Part shown: in pieces, positions 1 through 5,284 of the stretch
Layout of the letters: each line of letters opens with the position of its first letter
How positions within the stretch are numbered: position 1 is the first letter of the stretch
DNA from: Chromatiaceae bacterium
Lineage (GTDB): Bacteria; Pseudomonadota; Gammaproteobacteria; Chromatiales; Chromatiaceae
Direction of reading: 5' to 3'
Assembly: GCA_012962365.1 (NCBI GenBank)
Contig: DTXR01000677.1
Location: 1 to 8,080 of the forward strand
Length of the DNA: 8,080 nt
Translations under genes and position numbers: made by a program
The notes under the pieces: generated by a model
Told to the model about the DNA's origin: nothing
The model's input: the letters and a program-made list of their open reading frames with translations, nothing else
The model's database searches: none

Positions 1-274
1 ACAGCATGCCACCATGACCCATGGCGATACCGTCATCCACAGCGATAGTATTGAACTCCTTGGCCACACCGCCGGCACGTTCAATCTCCCGGGCCACCAG
101 TTGCCCCATGTCTTTCAGATGCACATGACCCGGCACGAACTGGGTAAAGGAATTGGCTATGGCGATGATGGGTTTGTCGAAATCATCATCCTTCATGCCG
201 GTAGCGCGCCACAGGGCGCGGGCGCCGGCCATGTTGCGGCCGTGGGTGGTGGTTCTGGAACGATATTCTGGCAT
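1..274 (-). CDS. ilvD: Dihydroxy-acid dehydratase, N-terminal part (cut by window edge)
   Basis: This enzyme dehydrates 2,3-dihydroxy-isovalerate and 2,3-dihydroxy-3-methylvalerate to the 2-keto acids in valine, isoleucine and leucine synthesis; it is a cytoplasmic Fe-S enzyme. Read on the minus strand from ATG at 274-272, 91 codons are visible. The protein starts [20 protein letters not shown] and continues with the family blocks [14 protein letters not shown] (residues 40-53), [11 protein letters not shown] (72-82) and IAMGHGGM (83-90). D81 lies in the DDG motif that contributes a Mg2+ ligand in the family. The match to E. coli IlvD is nearly residue for residue, so the start is secure even though no clear Shine-Dalgarno sequence precedes it. 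The Fe-S cysteines and the rest of the roughly 600-residue protein lie outside the window. It is divergent from the methyltransferase gene at 393. Confidence 0.97.
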   Translation of the reverse strand, partial: MPEYRSRTTTHGRNMAGARALWRATGMKDDDFDKPIIAIANSFTQFVPGHVHLKDMGQLVAREIERAGGVAKEFNTIAVDDGIAMGHGGML

Positions 275-339
275 GTTGGCAATCCGTAGTGGTTGAACAG
301 GAAACGGCATCTTCCCGGAATCCGCTGCACGCCTTCCGG

Positions 340-362
340 GCTACAATGCATTATCATGTAGC
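340..362. repeat. Inverted repeat in the ilvD / methyltransferase divergent region
   Basis: The arms GCTACA (340-345) and TGTAGC (357-362) are perfect complements separated by 11 bp. The repeat sits just downstream of the predicted ilvD start site, so it could be an operator or a hairpin at the 5' end of the ilvD transcript. On the plus strand the left arm overlaps a TACAAT (342-347) that could be a -10 box for the methyltransferase gene. Six-bp arms can arise by chance, so function is unproven. Confidence 0.35.
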
Positions 363-370
363 AATCCTGA

Positions 371-376
371 ATTATA
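371..376 (-). promoter_or_regulatory. Candidate -10 box (TATAAT) for ilvD
   Basis: The minus strand reads a perfect TATAAT here, about 97 bp upstream of the ilvD start. No good TTGACA-like -35 box lies 16-18 bp further upstream; the best partner is TTTCAG with a 20-bp spacer. Transcription would begin near position 364, at the edge of the inverted repeat at 340-362. This is a motif match only. Confidence 0.4.
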
Positions 377-392
377 GCGAATCCCGCACACC

Positions 393-1109
393 ATGACTGA
401 AATGCAACTCAAATCCCCCTCCGGTTACATGGACACCACCGAAATCGAAATCATGCAGGAAGTACTGCCTTTCAAAGATGCCGACGTGCTGGAACTCGGC
501 TGCGGCCGCGCCCGCTGGACGCGCACCATCGCCGAGCGCTTCCCGGTGAAATCGGTGACGGCTACCGAAGTGGACAGGGTGCAGCATGAAAAAAATCTGC
601 GGATAACAGACCTCCCCAAGGTGACATTCATCTATGGCGGCGCGGAAGACATACCAACGGATGATGCAAGTGTGGACATCGTCATCATGCTCAAGTCCCT
701 GCACCATGTCCCCATGGACAGGATGGACCAGGCACTAGCGGAAATTCACCGGGTATTGCGACCTGGGGGGCTGGCCTATATTTCAGAACCGGTTTATGCG
801 GGTGCCTTCAACGATATCCTGCTGCTGTTCAATGATGAGAAAGCCGTGCGTGAGGCAGCCTTCAATGCACTCAAAAAGGCGGTGAAAGCAGGCCATTTCA
901 AGCTGGAGCAGGAAATATTCTTTCAGTCCAAATCTGAATTTAGCAGTTTTGCCGAATTTGAGGAAAGATTTTTATTTCCCAGCCATTCCGACCACGCAAT
1001 CGACGAAGCCCTGCACAAAAAGGTGCAGGCAGCCGTCGAACCCCATCTCGGCCCTGATGGCGCCCGATTTACGAATCCGCATCGAGTGGATTTACTGCAA
1101 AAGATATGA
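393..1109 (+). CDS. Class I SAM-dependent methyltransferase
   Basis: A 238-residue cytoplasmic protein of the Methyltransf_11 / UbiE-like class, predicted to transfer a methyl group from S-adenosylmethionine to an unknown acceptor. The SAM-binding motif I is VLELGCGRA (residues 32-40). An acidic ribose-binding position lies in ATEVD (57-61), motif II is DIVIML (95-100), and the motif III region is RVLRPGGLAYISEP (120-133). The C-terminal 100 residues are mostly helical and charged and give no substrate clue that I recognise. ATG 393 is the first start in frame; ATGs at 402 and 429 are alternatives, and no clear Shine-Dalgarno sequence precedes any of them. The stop is followed 65 bp later by a TetR-type regulator on the same strand. 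Class assignment is firm; the substrate is unknown. Confidence 0.85.
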   Translation: MTEMQLKSPSGYMDTTEIEIMQEVLPFKDADVLELGCGRARWTRTIAERFPVKSVTATEVDRVQHEKNLRITDLPKVTFIYGGAEDIPTDDASVDIVIMLKSLHHVPMDRMDQALAEIHRVLRPGGLAYISEPVYAGAFNDILLLFNDEKAVREAAFNALKKAVKAGHFKLEQEIFFQSKSEFSSFAEFEERFLFPSHSDHAIDEALHKKVQAAVEPHLGPDGARFTNPHRVDLLQKI

Positions 1110-1121
1110 CAATCATCCTAA

Positions 1122-1146
1122 TATAATCGTCTGTTTGCGCTACAAT
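1122..1146 (+). promoter_or_regulatory. Candidate promoter elements of the tetR-type gene
   Basis: Two -10-like hexamers lie between the methyltransferase stop and the regulator: a perfect TATAAT at 1122-1127 and TACAAT at 1141-1146. Neither has a good -35 box at 16-18 bp. If the second were used, transcription would begin near 1153, past the first ATG (1151), and translation would have to start at 1175. No strong palindromic operator is evident here. Confidence 0.3.
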
Positions 1147-1174
1147 TGACATGAATCGACAAAAAAAATTTACC

Positions 1175-1765
1175 ATGTCCAAAAAAAGCGAACGCACCCG
1201 ACAGAGGATCATCGAAGCCGCCAACCGGCTTTTCTATCACCAGGGCTATCACAGCACCTCATTCACTGACGTCGTCAATGCCTCCGGTGTGCCCCGGGGA
1301 AACATTTACTATTACTTCAAGAGCAAGGAAGAAATCCTCACCGCCGCCCTTTCCTATCGCATTTCACGCATCGACCACATGCTCAGAGCCTGGTCGGGAC
1401 AATACCGCACACCAATCGAACGCCTGAACCGCTTTCTCGAAATCCTGCCCGACAGCGTCGATTCCCTGGTGCGCTACGGCTGTCCCATGGGCACGCTCAA
1501 TTCGGAACTGGGAAAAAATGAACCCGAGTTGCAGGCCAAAGCCAAAGCCATGTTTCTGCTGTTCGAGGACTGGCTCACCGACCAGTTCGCCGAACTGGGT
1601 TACGCAGGACGCGCCCGGGAATTTGCCCGCCGATTGCTGGCCCGGGGCCAGGGCATCAGCCTGATCACCCACGTGTATCAGGACAAACGCTTTCTCATGC
1701 AGGAAACCGACCTGCTGGCCCGCTGGGTGAACAAGCTGGCGCGAGGGGAAGAGCAGGATATCTGA
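1175..1765 (+). CDS. TetR/AcrR-family transcriptional regulator
   Basis: A DNA-binding repressor-type protein of 196 residues from ATG 1175. The N-terminal TetR domain is clear: helix 1 is ERTRQRIIEAANRLF (6-20), and the helix-turn-helix and following signature lie at about 28-54, including VVNASGVPRGNIYYYFKSKEE (33-53, with I after N43). The C-terminal ligand-binding half carries YGCPMGTL (101-108), with C103 the only cysteine in the protein. An in-frame ATG at 1151 would add eight residues; I prefer 1175 because MSKKSERTRQ fits the usual TetR N-terminus. Neither start has a Shine-Dalgarno sequence, and 1175 is flanked by A-tracts (1161-1168 and 1181-1187). It lies downstream of the methyltransferase on the same strand and converges on trmN. 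It may control itself or the methyltransferase (inference). The ligand is unknown. Confidence 0.9.
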   Translation: MSKKSERTRQRIIEAANRLFYHQGYHSTSFTDVVNASGVPRGNIYYYFKSKEEILTAALSYRISRIDHMLRAWSGQYRTPIERLNRFLEILPDSVDSLVRYGCPMGTLNSELGKNEPELQAKAKAMFLLFEDWLTDQFAELGYAGRAREFARRLLARGQGISLITHVYQDKRFLMQETDLLARWVNKLARGEEQDI

Positions 1766-1870
1766 GCCTCGCCCAGCTACAAAGCCCCTCTCATACCGCC
1801 AGATGCCAGCATCCAGACAGCGCCCCGAAACCGATCCCCTGCCATATTCCGGCTGCGCAGGCGCAGGGTT

Positions 1871-1893
1871 CCGGATCCTGGTGAAATATCCGG
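1871..1893. terminator. Weak hairpin in the convergent tetR / trmN gap
   Basis: The 156-bp gap 1766-1921 between two convergent genes holds CCGGAT (1871-1876) and ATCCGG (1888-1893), a 6-bp stem with an 11-nt loop. No T-run follows on either strand, so a standard intrinsic terminator is not supported. The same gap has a tandem GCGCAG (1855-1866) that includes the palindrome CTGCGCAG. No gene is seen in the gap. Confidence 0.2.
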
Positions 1894-1921
1894 GTTAAGT
1901 CTGGACGAAGTGGATTAGGAA

Positions 1922-2647
1922 TCAGGCTGTTCGGGTTCGAGGCGCAAATCGCAACAGAAAGGGGGACAAAAATCCCTCAGCATCCTTTGAATAAACTCGG
2001 TCGGATCGATAAATGGTCAAAGTCGTTTCCTGAAACCCCGTCGCAATGCGGCTGAATAACAGCGCTGCCACTTTTGCGGTGTTTCTTTCATAACCTTTGA
2101 GGTTGATTTTGCGGTAAAGAAACAGCTCCAGTTCCTCTGCCTCTTTCTGAACCTGCTGGACGGCCATCACCGGCAGCAACAGATACAGCTTGCCGTTGGC
2201 CGCCAGTAACTGTTCCGCACAATGCAGCAATTCTGCATAGGGCAATTCATCCGTATGGCGGGCAAGATTCCTGAGATCATCCGGTGATTTGCTGTGCCGC
2301 TCGAAAAAAGGCGGGTTGCTGATGATCAGGTCGAATCGCTCATTGGTATACGCTGCGTAGTCACGAATATCGGCATGTACCGCATGAATGTCTTCGGCCC
2401 AGGGGCTGTTTCCAAAATTGATACGGGCTTCCTCGAAGGTCGCCCGGTTCAGTTCAACAGCGGTAGTGTTTCCGGCGCCCAACTGGGCTGCCATCAGGGC
2501 CAGCAGACCGGTACCCGTGCCGATGTCGAGCACCTTCTCTCCTCCGGCAACAGGCGCCATGGCGCCGAACAGGGTGGCATCCGTGCAGACCTTCATCCCC
2601 GAGCGCGCCTGCAAGACCGAAAACTGCTGGAAGCGAAATACTGACAA
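1922..2647 (-). CDS. trmN: tRNA1(Val) (adenine(37)-N6)-methyltransferase
   Basis: TrmN6 (YfiC) methylates N6 of adenine 37 in tRNA1(Val), using S-adenosylmethionine. The 241-residue product is close to the E. coli length. It shows MKVCTDATLFGAMAP (18-32), matching the MKVGTDGILLGAWAP block of YfiC; SAM motif I VLDIGTGTGLLAL (39-51); AVELN (63-67); and the N6-adenine catalytic motif in DLIISNPPFF (106-115). The conserved start of the protein is MSVFRFQQFSV, and its first codon is TTG at 2647-2645. GGAAG lies 6 nt upstream on the minus strand, which supports this rare start. It converges on the tetR-type gene and is divergent from the glycosyltransferase, 49 bp away. Family assignment is strong; modification of exactly tRNA1(Val) is carried over from E. 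coli. Confidence 0.9.
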   Translation of the reverse strand: MSVFRFQQFSVLQARSGMKVCTDATLFGAMAPVAGGEKVLDIGTGTGLLALMAAQLGAGNTTAVELNRATFEEARINFGNSPWAEDIHAVHADIRDYAAYTNERFDLIISNPPFFERHSKSPDDLRNLARHTDELPYAELLHCAEQLLAANGKLYLLLPVMAVQQVQKEAEELELFLYRKINLKGYERNTAKVAALLFSRIATGFQETTLTIYRSDRVYSKDAEGFLSPFLLRFAPRTRTA

Positions 2648-2653
2648 ACCTGA

Positions 2654-2658
2654 CTTCC
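2654..2658 (-). promoter_or_regulatory. Shine-Dalgarno site that fixes the TTG start of trmN
   Basis: GGAAG on the minus strand, 6 nt before the TTG at 2647. It is one of only two convincing ribosome-binding sites in the window and supports initiation at TTG rather than at a later codon. Confidence 0.6.
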
Positions 2659-2680
2659 GGTTGTGGTTTCAGAAGGCTCG

Positions 2681-2686
2681 TACAAT
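2681..2686 (+). promoter_or_regulatory. Candidate -10 box of the glycosyltransferase gene
   Basis: TACAAT lies 10 bp before the ATG at 2697. A start site 6-8 bp downstream would fall near 2693, giving a leader of only a few nucleotides. The -35 region is poor: TTGTGG at 2661-2666 gives a 14-bp spacer. The candidate rests on the hexamer and its position only. Confidence 0.35.
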
Positions 2687-2696
2687 ACTATGCGCC

Positions 2697-3968
2697 ATGC
2701 ATCTGTTCCAGACCCCCCGGCAATCATCCCGGACACTATTGGCCATCGGTTATGTATGGCCCGAGCCCAATTCATCCGCAGCAGGAGCACATATGCTGTC
2801 GCTGCTGCGCATGTTCCGGGATGCCGGCTATCGCGTCGTGTTTGCCAGTCCGGCACAACGGTCGGAATACATGGCGGATCTTGCCAAGGAAAACATGGAA
2901 GCCACCGGCATCCCGCTGAACGATTCCAGCTTCGATACCTTTGCCGCTGACCTGCAACCGGATATCGTGCTCTTCGATCGTTTCTTGATGGAAGAGCAGT
3001 TCGGCTGGCGCGTGGAGAAGAACTGCCCCAATGCTCTGCGCATTCTGGACACGGAAGACCTGCAATGCCTGAGAGCCGCCCGCCAGCGGGCGCACAGAGA
3101 GAATCGTCAGATGCAGCAACAGGATTTGTTCAGCGAGCTGGCCCAGCGTGAAATAGCCGCCATTCTGCGCAGCGACCTGTCCCTGATCATTTCCGATCAT
3201 GAAATGGCACTGCTGCAGGACAGCTTTCATATCGATCCCGCGTTGCTGCATCATCTGCCATTCATGCTCGACTTGACCCGCATTCCATCCTGGAACAAGC
3301 CCTGGTCCGAACGCCAGCATTTTGTGACCATCGGCAATTTCCGCCATGCGCCCAACTGGGATGCTGTTCTGTATCTGCAACAAATCTGGCCACGCATTCG
3401 CAAGATGCTGCCGGTCGCAGAACTGCATATCTACGGCGCCTATCCACCAAAAAAGGCCATGGCCCTCGACAATCCTCGAACCGGCTTCCGCGTAAAAGGC
3501 TGGGCAGACGATGCGCATGCGGTGATGTCTGATGCCCGCGTCTGTCTGGCGCCCCTGCGCTTCGGCGCAGGGATCAAGGGGAAACTCATTGACGCTATGC
3601 TCGCGGGTACGCCCAGCGTAACGACTGATACCGGCATCGAAGGAATGGCTAGCGGTGCCCCCTGGCCGGGCGCTGTCGCCAATAGCGCCGAAGGCATCGC
3701 CGATGCCGCCGTTGAGCTGCACCAAAACGAAACGCGCTGGCAGCTTTGTCAGCGGCGCATTTTGCCTGTTCTCCAGACGCGGTATGACGATCGGCAGCTT
3801 GCCGCACAGCTCCTCGAAAGGCTTTCTTTCATTCAGGAAAATCTGGATCAGCACCGGCTGAACAACTTCACAGGCGCCATGCTGCGTCATCACACCATGA
3901 GAAGCACCGAGTACATGTCCCGCTGGATAGAAACAAAAAGCGCTCTGGAAGGTTCATCAATGCCTTGA
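2697..3968 (+). CDS. Glycosyltransferase, GT-B fold (family 4-like)
   Basis: A 423-residue cytoplasmic or membrane-peripheral glycosyltransferase, likely using a nucleotide-sugar donor to build a surface glycan or to glycosylate an unknown acceptor. The N-terminal half starts with LLAIGYVWPEPNSSAAG (14-30) and contains LQPDIVLFDRFLMEEQFGWR (86-105) and LRILDTEDLQCLRAAR (114-129). The C-terminal donor-binding domain holds HFVTIGNFRHAPNWDAV (208-224), FRVKGWADDA (264-273) and LAPLRFGAGIKGKLIDAM (284-301), then the TPSVTT...GIEGM block (305-317), the usual GT4-type signature. The end carries NFTGAMLRHHT (390-400) and STEYMSRWIE (403-412). The reading frame is open upstream to 2388 but overlaps trmN on the other strand; ATG 2697 is the first sensible start and fits the protein family. 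No Shine-Dalgarno sequence is visible. No other glycan genes are in the window. Fold is certain, substrate unknown. Confidence 0.88.
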   Translation: MHLFQTPRQSSRTLLAIGYVWPEPNSSAAGAHMLSLLRMFRDAGYRVVFASPAQRSEYMADLAKENMEATGIPLNDSSFDTFAADLQPDIVLFDRFLMEEQFGWRVEKNCPNALRILDTEDLQCLRAARQRAHRENRQMQQQDLFSELAQREIAAILRSDLSLIISDHEMALLQDSFHIDPALLHHLPFMLDLTRIPSWNKPWSERQHFVTIGNFRHAPNWDAVLYLQQIWPRIRKMLPVAELHIYGAYPPKKAMALDNPRTGFRVKGWADDAHAVMSDARVCLAPLRFGAGIKGKLIDAMLAGTPSVTTDTGIEGMASGAPWPGAVANSAEGIADAAVELHQNETRWQLCQRRILPVLQTRYDDRQLAAQLLERLSFIQENLDQHRLNNFTGAMLRHHTMRSTEYMSRWIETKSALEGSSMP

Positions 3969-3985
3969 CGAAACAGGTTTTTTTT
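3953..3985 (+). terminator. Possible weak terminator after the glycosyltransferase
   Basis: A run of eight T (3978-3985) lies 9 bp after the stop codon. The only stem before it is weak: TTC/GAA and TCAA/TTGA around a TGCC loop, with one mismatch, spanning the end of the gene. The T-run itself can pair with AAAAAAC at 3998-4004. Transcription may end here, but the stem is AT-rich and unconvincing. Confidence 0.25.
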
Positions 3986-4012
3986 CAACGCCTTTACAAA
4001 AAACGCCACTGC

Positions 4013-4025
4013 TTGTGATTCACAA
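4013..4025. repeat. Short palindrome upstream of the DsrC-like gene
   Basis: TTGTGA (4013-4018) and TCACAA (4020-4025) form a perfect inverted repeat with a 1-bp centre. The half-sites look like TGTGA/TCACA, but the spacing is not that of a CRP site (6 bp) and it does not fit FNR (TTGAT-N4-ATCAA). It lies in the 218-bp gap 3969-4186, which holds no gene I can support. Weak promoter-like pairs in the gap include TTGGCG (4095-4100) with TACAGT (4116-4121), spacer 15 bp. Confidence 0.3.
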
Positions 4026-4172
4026 CGGCCACAGCCTTCAAGCAATTCCCGCCGGATCTGCTATCTTTAAAAAGGCTCTGAACAAGTCGTCGTCTTGGCG
4101 TGGGTTGGGATGACGTACAGTTTTGGAATAAAGAGCCCCATAAAAAAGCAACAATTATTCAAGATGAAAGAC

Positions 4173-4180
4173 AAGAGGAG
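4173..4180 (+). promoter_or_regulatory. Strong Shine-Dalgarno site of the DsrC-like gene
   Basis: AAGAGGAG ends 6 nt before the ATG at 4187. It decides the start: the frame is open upstream to an ATG at 4100, but that one has no ribosome-binding site and would add 29 residues unlike the family. Confidence 0.8.
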
Positions 4181-4186
4181 AACAAC

Positions 4187-4513
4187 ATGGCTTCACAACA
4201 CCCCCCTTCCTTTCCCAATGCACCTGAAGACTGGTCCCCGGAAACCGCCATGGAGCGCGCCCGGGAAGAGCAATTGGAATTGAGCGATGACCACTGGGAA
4301 GAGTTGGCTGCACTGCAGGAATACTACGCCAAACACGAGCGCGTGAACCTTCGGGAACTGAGCGATGCACTGGAAGAACGCTTCCATGAAAGAGGCGGAA
4401 AGAAATATCTCTTTTCCCTGTTTCCCGGCGGCCCCATCGCCCAGGGTTGCCGTCTGGCAGGCCTGGATATGCCTCGTGGCGCTATCGACCAGGGATTTGG
4501 CAGTATCGTGTAG
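4187..4513 (+). CDS. DsrC/TusE-family protein lacking the terminal catalytic cysteine
   Basis: A small (108-residue) soluble protein of the DsrC/TusE/DsvC sulfur-carrier family. Members carry sulfur on a C-terminal cysteine, either in dissimilatory sulfur metabolism (DsrC with DsrAB and DsrEFH) or in tRNA 2-thiouridine synthesis (TusE). The fold signature is present: W16, the AREEQLELSDDHWEEL block (25-40), YY (46-47), and KKYLFSLFPGGPIAQGC (72-88) followed by RLAGL (89-93). C88 fits the inner cysteine (CysB) and is the only cysteine. Eleven residues on, where DsrC and TusE have the functional CysA (GLPKPxGC), this protein has A99 in MPRGA. The chain then runs on for nine residues (IDQGFGSIV), eight more than the usual end. 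It therefore cannot work as a normal persulfide carrier; a regulatory or binding role is my inference. No dsr or tus partner genes are nearby. It converges on the gene at 4568-5275. Confidence 0.85.
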   Translation: MASQHPPSFPNAPEDWSPETAMERAREEQLELSDDHWEELAALQEYYAKHERVNLRELSDALEERFHERGGKKYLFSLFPGGPIAQGCRLAGLDMPRGAIDQGFGSIV

Positions 4514-4518
4514 CTGTT

Positions 4519-4531
4519 GATGCGGCGCATC
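4519..4531. terminator. Short palindrome between convergent genes
   Basis: GATGCG and CGCATC flank a single G, giving a stem of about 5 bp with a 3-nt loop, 5 bp after the DsrC-like stop and before the convergent stop at 4568. No T-run follows on either strand, so it is at best a weak terminator or barrier. Confidence 0.2.
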
Positions 4532-4567
4532 GCATTCAGGATGACAGGCGATGGGCAGCCAGGGGAA

Positions 4568-5275
4568 TCAGTCAGGAATCCGCAGAAGGTCGAGGTAACC
4601 CTTGTTCATCAGCCTCCTAGCCTCACTGACGGCATCGTCACCAAACAACCGTCGGGCTTGAGGCTCTTTACCCATTGCCATAGCATCCAGAACGCGCAAC
4701 AGCTTCACCCAGTGATCTTTCAACAGGCGCACACGCTTTGGCTGCAAGCCCTGTTCCCGACGTCGTCGGCTGGCTTCCAGCTGCAGCTGGTGCCGGGCCT
4801 GTTCCAGTTGTGGGCGCAACGACAGGGACAGATCAAATACCAGCGCCACCTGTTCCGGCGGCAATTGAACGTCTTCACCAGACAGCTCGCGTAACGCTTC
4901 TTCCGACTGCGGACGCCAGCTCAATCTCCCCTGACCCACCGGATCGTCATCCTCGGGGTCAGGGGGAAATTTGTGGAAACCCCAGCGCGCACCCAGCGCG
5001 CATTCGATAAGCACCTTGTCTTGGTCGATACGGCATTCACCATCAGGGCACTCACTGGCAGACACCCAGGCGCGGGGGTCATTCTTCCAGGCACAGAAAT
5101 CCCGGTTGGGGGGGGTGCCGTAGGCAGCCTCCAGCTCCTGCCAGGTCTGCCAGAACTGCTGCCATTCCTGCTGGTAATCCGGGTTACGGCGCAGGAATTC
5201 CCAGACCCATTGGGCACTGGTCAGTTCATCGCAGAAAGCATATGCTTTGATCTCTTTCCAGTCACGATTAATCAT
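4568..5275 (-). CDS. Transcriptional regulator-like / DUF2285-like protein
   Basis: A 235-residue soluble protein of unknown function. Residues 6-39 (WKEIKAYAF ... WVWEFLRRNPDYQQEW) match the N-terminal 'transcriptional regulator-like' module whose hallmark is WEFLRRNPDY. The middle has W98, a proline/aspartate-rich stretch FPPDPEDDDP (103-112) and SWRP (119-122). The C-terminal part (about 142-235) is helical and strongly basic, and ends LLRVLDAMAMGKEPQARRLFG...RLMNKGYLDLL, resembling the DUF2285 pattern (LRVLDA...G...I...LFG, GY..LL). Proteins with these two parts are common on integrative and conjugative elements and plasmids, but no mobility genes are in view. ATG 5275 is chosen; a TTG two codons upstream (5281) is possible, and neither has a Shine-Dalgarno sequence. 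Codons 54-56 lie in a run of eight C. It is divergent from argE, 9 bp away. DNA binding is inferred, not shown. Confidence 0.75.
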   Translation of the reverse strand: MINRDWKEIKAYAFCDELTSAQWVWEFLRRNPDYQQEWQQFWQTWQELEAAYGTPPNRDFCAWKNDPRAWVSASECPDGECRIDQDKVLIECALGARWGFHKFPPDPEDDDPVGQGRLSWRPQSEEALRELSGEDVQLPPEQVALVFDLSLSLRPQLEQARHQLQLEASRRRREQGLQPKRVRLLKDHWVKLLRVLDAMAMGKEPQARRLFGDDAVSEARRLMNKGYLDLLRIPD

Positions 5276-5284
5276 AAACAAACA

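Noticed and set aside
1853..1866. Tandem GCGCAG with the CTGCGCAG palindrome as a terminator or operator in the tetR/trmN gap.
   Set aside because: The loop would be too small for a useful hairpin, no T-run follows, and short GC repeats are common at this base composition.
2388..2696. Upstream extension of the glycosyltransferase frame to an ATG at 2388.
   Set aside because: It would overlap trmN antisense for about 260 bp, and the added residues are low-complexity and unlike glycosyltransferases; the family-like N-terminus begins just after 2697.
2772..3893. Long open frame (373 codons) on the minus strand opposite the glycosyltransferase.
   Set aside because: It is antisense to a well-supported glycosyltransferase, shows no domain pattern, and its composition is what a GC-rich gene gives on its reverse strand.
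4074..4137. GGCTCT (4074-4079) and AGAGCC (4132-4137) as ends of a small MITE-like or insertion-sequence remnant, with CTCTGAACAAG looking like a transposon end.
   Set aside because: Only six complementary bases match, which is expected by chance over this length. There is no target duplication or transposase trace, and I could not identify an element. A genome-wide search for repeats of 4070-4140 would decide.
4187..5275. A toxin-antitoxin or defence pair made of the DsrC-like gene and the convergent DUF2285-like gene.
   Set aside because: The genes are convergent, not co-transcribed; neither matches a known toxin, antitoxin or defence family, and the small gene clearly has a DsrC fold signature.
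4973..5284. Upstream extension of the argE frame to an ATG at 4973.
   Set aside because: It lies antisense within the DUF2285-like gene, and ArgE homology begins exactly at GTG 5285.
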